Shown in pieces: positions 50,034 to 64,000 of a stretch of 64,000 nucleotides of DNA (the stretch's first letter is position 1; each line of letters opens with the position of its first letter). Source of the stretch: Amaranthus tricolor (lineage: Eukaryota > Streptophyta > Magnoliopsida > Caryophyllales > Amaranthaceae). A model generated the notes under the pieces. It worked only from the letters and a program-made list of their open reading frames with translations. It had not been told where the DNA came from and did not search any database. The position numbers and the translations under genes are program-made. The stretch lies in assembly GCF_026212465.1 (NCBI RefSeq), contig NC_080062.1:3533001-3597000 (forward strand). Direction: 5' to 3'.

Positions 50034-50059
50034 ATTCATAGCTAATAAATTTAAGATTT

Positions 50060-50117
50060 AATTATTAATATTATTTTTTCCTTTTAATTTATATGAAATC
50101 ATGTTTAAACTTAAACA

Positions 50118-50150
<33 letters not shown>

Positions 50151-52007
50151 TGTTGAAGCTTTATCATTTTTTTAAATTATATTTGTAATACAAATGGTAA
50201 CCGATGACATTAACAACAGTTCTTAATCAAAATAGAGCTACTGATTTTTTCAAGAGTATTAATATAATTTCTTAATATTTGTATTTGATCCTCTTAAAAA
50301 CTTCCGATAAACCCGGGGGGCGGGGGGGGGGGGGCGCAAAGGAGGAAGCTTCAATAAATAGACATGCAAAGAATATGTGGTAGAAGCTCCATAATCGATA
50401 TAGAATGTTTCCTGTAAAACCTTGTGAATTTGCATTTATGATAAGAGAATCGAGAGTTATAGCGGCGCCGGCGCTCTTCTTTAACCAAATTCACAAGCCA
50501 ATCACCAAGAAAGAGAGATAGGAAGAAAAAAAAATTAAAAATAATTTAACTTCTTACTCGGTCCTATGAATAATTTTATTTATTGATTTATTTTCTAATA
50601 ATTTATTCATTTTCAATATGCATTTGCTTCAAGCAAAGACGGTATGGGAGGAAGGGATGGGGCTGTGGTAATTCAGGAATAAGGTTGTGGTGGTTCAGAT
50701 CACTAGATATACTTGAAGTAAAATATATAGCAAAGGTTGATTTATTATATGATAATCCAAATATAGAATTATTCACAATGAATAAGTGATAAATTGGATT
50801 GTTTTTGCAAATTTTTCAAAAAAAATAAAAATTACTCGACTCACATATAAATTGTCGACAATTAATTGAGAAGTGAAATATATTGTTGTTGGTGAGTTAG
50901 ATTTAACTATTTTTTGATATGTATCAGTAATGGATTATTAATTATTAGTCCAGTGGGTAGATGAAGCAATGTCCGTAACCGTAATATTGGCTAAAGTAGG
51001 TCTATTAAAAGCTAAGTCGACGTGCTAATTCGACCTATCTAATCCGAATAAGTAGGTTTTGGTTGAGACTATTAACCAAATTAATTCAGTATATGGGTCG
51101 ATCCAACCTAATCCTTTTATTTAATGGGTTAGTTTAGGATCAAAATTTTAAACAAAACAAACTTGTATAATACATTTAATTAATTAAACGAGTTAATATC
51201 GAGTCAAATCAATCTTAAAATCCGAACTTAATTCATTTAATAATTTTCTATTTTTCATTTAAACTAATAAATTAAATGTTTAAATTTAAGGCCTAAACAA
51301 ACAGGTCAAATGCCCTTTAAGTTTGTCCACATATAAATGTGATAAGTGGATAAAAAACAAGTTGATCTAACTAGATCTGTTACAAGCCTGATCAAGGTAA
51401 TTATTTTCAACTCAATTAACTAAATAAATTGCGTTTAGATTAAAGAATTTCTGATACATTTATATAATTCAAACACGAATTCGATATGATCTGATCTAAT
51501 ACAATTGGGTAAAAGGCATTAGTGTTTTTGAATTTGAGGAGAAAAAACACTTTTCTTGATTATGAGGAAGGTTTAACGGCCTTAAACTCTTAGATTATAC
51601 TCTTACGCAAAAGTTACGCTATAAAAATACTCGTAAATCGTTAAATAATCTTATTATATGTTCCAAGTCAATGATTTGTTTGTCTCTTAGCTTTTCATTA
51701 TGTGCTTCTCAAGCTACGTTTCGTCTTTTAGGTTACTCTTCTTTCACAATTAGCAATATTTTAAGATTTAATAATATGAGAAAATTTTTTGATTCAAATG
51801 TTTGTAATAAAAGAGTATTTGTTTTTCATTTCTCAACTTAAATTAGACTTTACAGATATTTTTATAAGAGCCTTCAAATAAAAAGTCAATATTCTCATAA
51901 ATTTATATTATTTAATATTTTTAAATGAATATATAATATAATTATCCAGTAAAATTGTCTCATAATAATAGAATTTAATAGAAGTACAAGTCTTCAATTT
52001 TGACACA
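50060..52007. other. Intergenic, no gene seen
   Basis: Contains an (AAT)n microsatellite (50117-50150), a G-rich tract (about 50311-50336, two runs of G separated by C) and a small GC palindrome near 50462-50476 (AGCGGCGCCGGCGCT). The short frame at 50583-50789 is not convincing. Confidence 0.5.
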
Positions 52008-52015
52008 ATTATTGT

Positions 52016-52556
52016 TAGGGGTGAAACTTATTCGGATTAAAACCGCAATCCAAACCAGACCAAACCGAATAACAAATATGGTTTGGTGATTTTTTAAATT
52101 TGGTTTGGATTAGGTTTGTAAATTTAAAAACCGAAATAATTAGGTTTGGATTAGGTTTGGAATTTTTAAAAACCGAAAATCGCATTACTAGACCGAACAC
52201 CGAAATATTAAGGGGAAGACCGTAATTTTAAAACCTAAAACAAAAACCCTTATTACCAAATACCAAGTTACCAACACAGGCTGTGTAATAATATATGATT
52301 ATTACCAAATACCAACAATTATCATATAATACCAACATAGGCACAGCAAAGCAAATTATCATATAATAGTTATTCGGTTAAAAAAAATTTGGTCTGGCGG
52401 TTCGGTTTGGTCTACACATATAAAATGCGGTTCGGTTCGGTTCGGTCTAGAAACTAATTTGGTTTGGTGTTGGTCTGAAAATATGGAGACCAAATAAAAT
52501 ATGGTTCGATTTGGTTTAGATGAAAGTCCAAACCGTAGACCGAACTTTCACCCCTA
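52016..52556. mobile_element. Non-autonomous hAT element (MITE)
   Basis: A 541-bp element with terminal inverted repeats TAGGGGTGAAA and TTTCACCCCTA and a perfect 8-bp target-site duplication ATTATTGT (52008-52015 and 52557-52564), the hAT signature. The interior has many copies of GGTTTGG, TTCGGTTCGG and their complements near the ends, probable transposase-binding repeats, and no coding capacity. Confidence 0.9.
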
Positions 52557-52668
52557 ATTATTGTAGAGTGTTATCAATAACTTTGCAAGGATCCAGCCCA
52601 AAGTGGATATAATTATACTCTACAATTGGGTCAATAGTTAATACTAACCATTATTTTGATTCAAAGGC

Positions 52669-52891
52669 TTTGAGAGACGGTCTCTTTGAGAGATCATTTT
52701 TAATTGGGCTGGCCCATTATATATTTTTAAAATATTATAAATAGACATTAAGAATGACATAATTAGACATTTAAGATATTGAAAGTAGACATTAAGGATA
52801 ATATAAGTAGGCATTGAGAATACGATAAGTAGGTATTAATATTTAATGGACTGGGCTTAAGATACGTCTCAAAAAAAGACGATCTCTCAAA
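52669..52891. mobile_element. MITE-like element with GAGACGGTCTC termini and 22-bp internal repeats
   Basis: The left end reads TTGAGAGACGGTCTCTTTGAG. The right end reverse-complemented reads TTGAGAGATCGTCTTTTTTT, then GAGACG. GGGCTGGCCCATTA and its inverted counterpart lie further in. Inside are tandem units of the TAGACATTAAG type beginning at 52742, 52764, 52786, 52808 and 52830, exactly 22 bp apart. No clear target-site duplication was found. Confidence 0.6.
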
Positions 52892-53023
52892 AGACTAGCT
52901 GCTTGACTTTTGAAATATTAGTTAGTGGTGTAGAATACCGTACAATGCACGGTATTCTAAATATTTAAATATATAAAATTATCATTATCAAGTTCAATTT
53001 TTATTATTAATATATAATATAAA

Positions 53024-57065
<4,042 letters not shown>

Positions 57066-57128
57066 ATTATCGATCAAATACCTATAAAAATTAAAGATAT
57101 GTATTTTAAAAATACTCCCTCCAATTTA

Positions 57129-57472
57129 GAAGAAATTGTCCTAATAATCCGACCTATTGCTAATTTGCTGTGAACAATTCCTACTATTGATTATTTTTAA
57201 CTAATCCGACCTTTGAATTTGTTGGTTAAACCAACTACTATAACTACCTACCACTAGAAAGGAGTTGGGGACAGGGTAGACCAACAAAAAAGCATAAGGA
57301 GGAAGAAGAAGTGAGTGTAACAGCTAGTAGGTACCTACAATAGTTGGTTAAAATGTGGTAAGAGGTGCTGTTAGCAAAAAATATACAAAGGTTAGATTAT
57401 TTAGAAATAATCAATAGTTGAGATTATTCACAGCGGATGAACAATAGGTTGGATTATTCAGGACAATTTTTC
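57129..57472. mobile_element. Mutator-like MITE with long terminal repeats
   Basis: Terminal inverted repeats of about 85 bp: the left has AATTGTCCTAATAATCCGAC and the right, inverted, AATTGTCCTGAATAATCCAA. The flanks share the 10-bp direct repeat CTCCAATTTA (57119-57128 and 57473-57482), close to the 9-bp duplication of Mutator elements. It is related to the fold-back elements at 22.5 and 44.4 kb. Confidence 0.78.
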
Positions 57473-57484
57473 CTCCAATTTAAA

Positions 57485-59896
57485 AGCAATTATTTCATTT
57501 GATATTTTAACACTATTTATCGATCACTATTAACTTGTATTTTATTCTTAATTTAGATGTCAAAATACAATCAAATGAGATTTTGTTTGATTCGTGTTAA
57601 TGTAAATTTTATTTATATTGAATTATGAATTACTTCCTCCGTTCTTTAAAGAAGTTTCCACTTTTCATTTTGGGTTGTTTTATTTATTATTCCATAAAAA
57701 ATCTTTCCATTAATATCATAAATTTTGGACAAAAATAATCTTACTCGTCCTCATTTTAATATTTTAATAATGTTTGTGGTCCTCATATATATCTTCCACT
57801 AACTTAATTTTAACATTTTTATATTTCGTATGTTCCCCACGTGTTCGTCACTAATTTTATAAAAACATTTTTTATTAGTTGTGGTCTTCATATTTTTTCA
57901 CTAACATTCTTTTAATATTTTTTTAATATTTATGGTCCTATTCCATCAAATTAATAAATTACTCCCTCCGTCATTTAAAAAATTAAGCATTTTCCCAAAC
58001 AACCCATTTTTAGTCTTTTAAAACCAAACTGACTTTTGGTCTTATCTTCACACCTCAAATTAAACATCTTACCCAAAGGCTTGATTCGCTTCCAAATATG
58101 GGTTCCATACTTCCATTGGACTATATACGTTTGATATATGGTTAGATCTGAGATTTTAGAATTATTGTGAGTTTAGTTTTTTTTTCATTTGATTTGTAGA
58201 TCTATTAAATATTTATACCTTAAAAGATTTTTTAATATTTTTGAATATGTAAACTATTTTTAAATGACTTTTTCAGGATATAATAATAGCCTTACAATGT
58301 TGATGTTTGTATGGTATTACTCTATTTGACATTGTTTGATATGTTAGAATAAGAATATAATTTAAAATATTTTAATGTATCAAAATTAACAAACTTTTTG
58401 GTTTTTAATTAAAAAAATTATTTTAGTATTTTTTTTAGTATAATTTAAGAACTAACTACATTATAAAGTAGTTTATAAAGAATCTTTGAAATGTGTAGAT
58501 TGTGAAGCTATGTTAGTAACGTTATAATTAAGGCTTCCTATCACATTTGATGTTAACAGTGTTGCATTAGAATCTATAATTTTGATAAAAAAGTCATGAA
58601 AAAATATAATGTTATAAAAAGAGCATAAATTACCTTTTCATCTATAAGAAAAAGAAGAATTGCACTTGTAATTTCATTAATTTTCATAATTTGAAAGAAT
58701 AGTCTTGCCCAGTAAGCCAACTGTTTTTCGTCATAATAAATAGTTTTATTGCAATAAATATTTCATCCCTATTATAGGGGCCAATGAAGTTATTCATTTC
58801 ATAAGTTAATTTATAAAATATCTTTTCTATTATTAAAAGTATAAATCTCTATAAATTACTATCTAGTCAATTAAATGTGATTATATTTTTTAAATTATTG
58901 TTTTCCAATCAATAAAGATTATATTACCAGAATGTATTCTTTATATATTGACTTGCTATTTTAATTGTCAATCAAAGATTATTTTGATTAAAAATGTAAT
59001 TAAAAATGTATTTCAAAACAACTGTTTATATAGGGTAATTATAAAATTAGATGTGTAAGTGAACCCTATTAAAATTAAATCCATGTAATTAGTATTCTCC
59101 TATAAGCATCTGACACATAGCACATCTGATTTGAGGAGATGACATCTGTATTTTTATGGTCCTTTTAATAAGATTTATGATTCCTAATACAATTTTAGTT
59201 GAACCTAATATTGACTAGTAAATTGTAATAGTCCGATTTAAAGTGAACCAGATAATTATATGTAAATATAAATTTCGGGTCACGTGTCGGACATTTAAGT
59301 TAAACTGTATATAGGATCGATGACGTTCTAATGATAAAGAAATAAGCAAATAAAGATAGCAACAACAATTTAGCGAAAGTCTTAAAGGTTACAAGTTGAG
59401 AGCCTAATGGCCCCTTCAAAACCATATTCTAGTTCAAAATATAAACGCACTTGCTAAAATAAATAAACAAGTTCAACGACAAAATATCATAGATTGTGTA
59501 CGACAGTCAGCTTATTTACAGGTTTTAATGTTGGAGTCCTCACACACTATTCCCGCCTGCAAATCGACCTGCTAGTTGTCAAAAGACAACATCATAGCAA
59601 GTTCAAAGAACATAAACCAGCACACGTCAGAGACTTCATACAATGCATTATACATGTTAATACAAACAATGAGTTCATCCTAACATATGCAAAGACTTTA
59701 ATATTTAAAATGTCATTATTGTTTTTCCAATTTCCAAATCATTTCGATATAAAAGTTTGGAGGAATACACATGGGAGAGCTAATCACAAGGAAACCTCTA
59801 GCCTAAGACGTTGCCCGTCCTATTCGGGTCGTCAAAGGTAAAGTATGCATACCCCCATGGTGACCGTAATGATCCAAAACTGCCATGGGAACGATA

Positions 59897-59944
<48 letters not shown>

Positions 59945-60800
59945 TCCAATCCAGTATAATAACCTCAAATGGGTAACCAACATAACCATCCTCGAATTTC
60001 CAAGTTAAACTCTTTTCCAGTTATTTTTGGTGTATAAGCCTTAAGTGATACACAAAATCACATCATAGAATGAGTACAACATTAATGTACATAACCAATT
60101 AAATAGTATGGTCTAAGCGTGTACCTTAAAAGCACGGTAAATTAATCAAAGCACGCCACAAAAGGAATCTCAACCCCTTAGGAATCGAGGTACTAAACAC
60201 AACCACACATACAAAAATCACGTATTAGTACGTGTTTACACAACCAATCCACTTTATACTATCAAGGGGTCACTAAAATTCATAATTTTAAATGATTAAA
60301 TATTAATCTCAATAACTTCAGAATTTTAAAATGCAACCAGAAACTTTATTGGTCTTTTTAGAAAATTTCGAAAATTCAAACAAAAAACTTTATTGGCCTT
60401 TTTGGAAAATTTCGAAAATCTCAATAACAACTTTACCACTTCGTTCGGAAGGCATCAATTATGTTGAGTACCAAATTTTATAATTTTTAACGCCCATTTA
60501 CTATTTTTAACTAAGTTTAGCGTTTAAGTGACCTTTAATGCAATCGGTGAACGAAGCAACAAACGAAACGCACTCGAATGTCGAGGTTTGAGGCGCGCAC
60601 GTCGAGGCGTCCAGAATTTAAATTTTTTTTTATTTCATTTAAATATTTATATTCCTTTAACTCCTTTATTTTAAATTCAATGATTTCTATTCCCAATATT
60701 TACAATTCAACACATACTACCACAAATCATTCTTAATAATGAAATAATCAAAATACGAGTATCCACACATACACAAATCTCAACACACAATTAAAGACAA
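57485..60800. other. Intergenic, no gene seen
   Basis: CTCCCTCCGT- and CTTCCTCCGTTC-type MITE ends occur near 57633 and 57962 without clear partners. An (AAT)n microsatellite lies at 59897-59944. A 43-bp segment is tandemly duplicated at about 60344-60430 (AACTTTATTGG ... GAAAATTTCGAAAAT). The stretch 59490-59840 is less AT-rich and holds a 115-codon frame that I do not recognise; it could be part of an old retroelement. Confidence 0.45.
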
Positions 60801-60801
60801 C

Positions 60802-61466
<665 letters not shown>

Positions 61467-61479
61467 TAAAAAATAAAAT

Positions 61480-62040
61480 CATGAACACGACTTCTTTAGT
61501 AAATTGAAATTTTGCTAACGAAACATAAATAATTATAAATAAATACTCATCCATAACTCGTCTAATAAATTAAGATTTTGTTAAAGAATTAGGATTTTAT
61601 ATAAGAAAAAAACTTTATCAATCTAAATGTACAAACACAACCCTTCTAACAATTAAAATTTGTTAAAAGGTTATGAACTCATGGAATACTAAACATGAAT
61701 ATGAATCATAATAAACCATATAAAGGTAACACATGAATATAATTCTTCCAACAAATTAAATTTTGTTAAAGAATTATAAATCATATAAAAAAAACTATAT
61801 AAACTTAACACAGGAATATAATTCTTCTAACAAATTAAATTTTGTTAAAGAATTATAAATCATAAAAAAAAACTATATAAACTCAACACATGAATATAAT
61901 TCTTGTAACAAATTAAATTTTATTAAAGAATTATAAATCATAAAAAAAAAAAAACTTATATAAACTTAACACATGAATATAATTCTTCTTACAAATTAAA
62001 TTTTGTTAAAGAATTAAATCATGAACAACATTTTTTTTAA
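61480..62040. repeat. Tandem array of about 79-bp units, each a hairpin
   Basis: The last four units begin near 61730, 61809, 61888 and 61970 with ACACATGAATATAATTCTT or close variants; three older, degraded units precede them. Each unit contains AATTCTTCTAACAAA, a short loop, and TTTTGTTAAAGAATT, an inverted repeat of about 15 bp with one mismatch. No coding frame was seen. Confidence 0.85.
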
Positions 62041-63576
62041 CAAATTTAAATTTTGTATAATAATCAAGGACTTATAATTTTCAAGGATTAAGGATTAAAT
62101 TGCCCAATGGAACACCCAAACAACACTCAAGATTTTTTCTCACTTTTCTCTCTTTTTCTTTAAAATGGTAAAAAAAAATGGATCTAAAATGGTGAAGAAA
62201 ATTTCTAAATTTTTTAGTGAATTTCAAATGTCTTTTGACGCTTTAAAGCCTAATTAAGCACACTTAAATCTCCCCTTAATTAGCTAGCCTTAATGCCACT
62301 TAATTGGGCATTTAGGGAGAAGTTACAAATCCCCCCAATTCATCCCAAATGCACCGGCCACTTTGTGATTTATATTTTTTTAAATTTTTTTATTTAATTA
62401 CTGTATTATTCGGTTTAGTTGTTATTGTTACACGATAAACTTTTTATGCTACAAAACACGTGCGCAACAAAGATATACTCAAATAATTATTTAATATATT
62501 TAATCGACTAATTATTTATTAATAATTAATTTTTTAATCGATAATTTAACGGAGTGGTTACATAAATAGTAATTCTTTAAGTAATGCGCATTAAAGATCA
62601 ATCCAAAATTGTGGAAATCAACATAGTTGACATAAAATTTGAACAAAAGATTTAAAATTCACCTCTAAAACACCAATTCAAAAGTCAATGATTTAAATGC
62701 ATGGCTTTGAAGCCTACGATGTTTTAATATAAATTGACTTGAACTTAGCCCAAAACCAACCTTATCGAACTCAAATCTTATACAACTTGACTTATAACAA
62801 CTCAAATTCGAAATGACCTAATGTAGACGACTGAACCTCAATGCAATGAGAAGTACAATTGACCTTAATTGAATTGTATTGGACTATTGTATTACCTAAT
62901 CTTGACCTTAATGACCTACCATATAACATTGAATTTAACCATAAGTTTTACACATATTATTATATGAGGCGGCTATAATGTGAGACGCGCTCTATATCAA
63001 GATTAATAACTCAACCAATACAAATTATGAGAATATATAAATTTCTTATTCGAAATTCTCTCACTAAACGACAATTTTTTACAAAACTAGTTATAAATTT
63101 TAAGTTCATCAAAACGACCCGTCAAAGAAGGCCTCAAAGGAAAATCAATTAAGTAACTAAAATTACAATCCTATACTCACAAAATATAACATAATTCAAC
63201 AAACTTATCCAAAACTTATTAACTTATACATAAATTCAATTCAAACAAGTGCTTCAATCCAAAATTACCATTTCTTTGAATAAATTCAACATGACTAGAC
63301 CTAAAAAAACCTAATGTAAAACTTAATTGAGTAATTGAATTTGTATATCCCTAATTCGTACTTTAGTTCATTCACCCTTGCTATCTAATGTCAAGATATA
63401 ATCGTACGTAGCTAATAAAATTTTAATAAATACAACGCACTATGAACTATTTTTAATCTGCCCTAGCTAGCCCTTTGTTGTTAATTTATTTTCCAAAAGA
63501 AAAAGACTTCTAATAATAAAATCATCATTCCGTGAGAATTATGTGTTGGCCTAATTATTTTTAAATCTTGTGATTG
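62041..63576. other. Intergenic, no gene seen
   Basis: AT-rich sequence without a recognisable gene. A GTGAGACGCGCTC segment near 62978 resembles the GAGACGGTCTC termini seen elsewhere, but no partner was found. Confidence 0.45.
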
Positions 63577-63778
63577 CGGTAACACCAACGTAAGTCTTTT
63601 AGTGCACTTTGGCCTCACTCGTGCGCACCAAGAAAAACTTCTCAGGAGGTCACCCACCCTAAATTACTCCTCATCAAGCATGCTTAATTGTGGAGTTCTT
63701 AGCAAATGAGCTCCCATGAAAAGAAAATGCACCTTGTTTATATGAGTAGTCCATCAATCTTTTTTAAAACTAAATCCG
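63577..63778 (+). mobile_element. Cassandra-type TRIM LTR carrying a 5S rRNA-like segment
   Basis: It begins near GTAACACCAACG and contains a 5S rRNA-like block in reverse orientation. It continues GAGCTCCCATGAAAAGAAAA and ATGCACCTTG, typical of Cassandra LTRs. GAGGTATCATAATTG directly afterwards may be a decayed primer-binding site (TGGTATCAGAG), so this could be a 5' LTR with its interior running to the window edge. No second LTR is visible before position 64000. Confidence 0.75.
63637..63715 (-). pseudogene. 5S rRNA-derived sequence inside the Cassandra LTR
   Basis: Reverse-complemented it contains AAGAACTCCACAATTAAGCA, then TGCTTGATGAGG and GGGTGGGTGACCTCCTGAGA. These parallel the 5S gene's AGTTAAGCGTGCTTG (A box) and GATGGGTGACCTCCCGGG (C box). 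It is a diverged copy, not a functional 5S gene. Confidence 0.78.
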
Positions 63779-64000
63779 AGGTATCATAATTGTAGATTGA
63801 TTATCATCGTCTACAAGAAGTTCATTCCTCCATCCTCATCCACATATAGGGAGTTTAATGAGTTTGTTATTATTGGGCAACTACACCACATTTTCCAATT
63901 TCCATACAAGAGGACGATTGACTGCCCAAAAATCTGACAAAAGTTCATCCTAAATCAATTGGTAATAGAAAGAGCAACATATCAAACTTAAATATTCGTC

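Larger units (their letters stand above)
44416..50056. mobile_element. Fold-back MITE split by the copia insertion
   Basis: The left part (44416-44629) starts CTTTCACCCATCCGCTATGA and later carries the inverted counterpart AAAATAATTCAAAATTAAG, then GATTATTCA. The sequence resumes after the copia element as ATTCATAGCTAATAAAT (from 50034), which completes the terminal theme GATTATTCATAGC seen in the other copies. The two pieces belong to one older element into which copia inserted. Confidence 0.6.

Noticed and set aside
52655..52905. 9-bp target-site duplication around the 22-bp-repeat MITE
   Set aside because: TCAAAGGCT on the left and AGACTAGCT on the right agree at too few positions to be convincing.
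59494..59841. 115-codon plus-strand frame
   Set aside because: No motif that I recognise, and it sits in repeat-like sequence; kept only as a note in the intergenic entry.
63637..63715. Functional 5S rRNA gene
   Set aside because: Too diverged from the 5S consensus and embedded in Cassandra LTR sequence.

Overview
The window is AT-rich nuclear DNA of a flowering plant, most likely a eudicot. The evidence is spliced plant gene families (a ROP exchange factor with a PRONE domain, a DIR1-type lipid transfer protein, a short-protein family ending in NWWQG), a U12-class intron, and plant-type mobile DNA: Ty1/copia, TRIM and Cassandra elements, hAT, Harbinger, Stowaway and Mutator-like MITEs, and tRNA-type SINEs. 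The sequence alone does not fix the species. No bacterial features, rRNA arrays, CRISPR arrays or intact tRNA genes were seen.

Layout. 1-4.2 kb: non-coding, with weak signs of a divergent minus-strand gene. 4.2-9.85 kb: a five-exon plus-strand gene for a small helical BORC/BLOC-1-type protein; its second intron holds a decayed Ty3/gypsy fragment and its last intron is U12-type. 10-27 kb: gene-poor, with a 22-bp-period inverted minisatellite inside a MITE-like element (11.3-11.95 kb), a Stowaway MITE, a complete TRIM (14.7-15.2 kb) and a Harbinger MITE (23.2 kb). 27.2-33.2 kb: a five-exon plus-strand gene of the NWWQG family, followed by a tandemly amplified SINE. 35.3-43.7 kb: a second Harbinger MITE, then three minus-strand genes: lipid transfer protein, four-helix membrane protein, and RopGEF with seven exons. 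44.6-50.0 kb: a young, almost complete copia element about 0.9 kb upstream of the RopGEF start codon, nested in an older MITE and carrying a TRIM segment in its leader. 52-57 kb: a hAT MITE, a MITE with 22-bp repeats, and a 3.8-kb hAT transposon with a broken transposase. 57-64 kb: gene-free, with a MULE-type MITE, long (TA)n and (GT)n tracts, a hairpin-forming tandem array and a Cassandra LTR carrying a 5S rRNA-like segment.

The five host genes do not look functionally linked; this is ordinary plant gene spacing. The most unusual material is in the mobile DNA: the copia/TRIM chimera with two primer-binding sites, two MITE-like elements that share 22-bp internal repeats, and a SINE multiplied together with its target-site duplication. 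The U12 intron with an ambiguous 3' splice site is the most notable point in a host gene.
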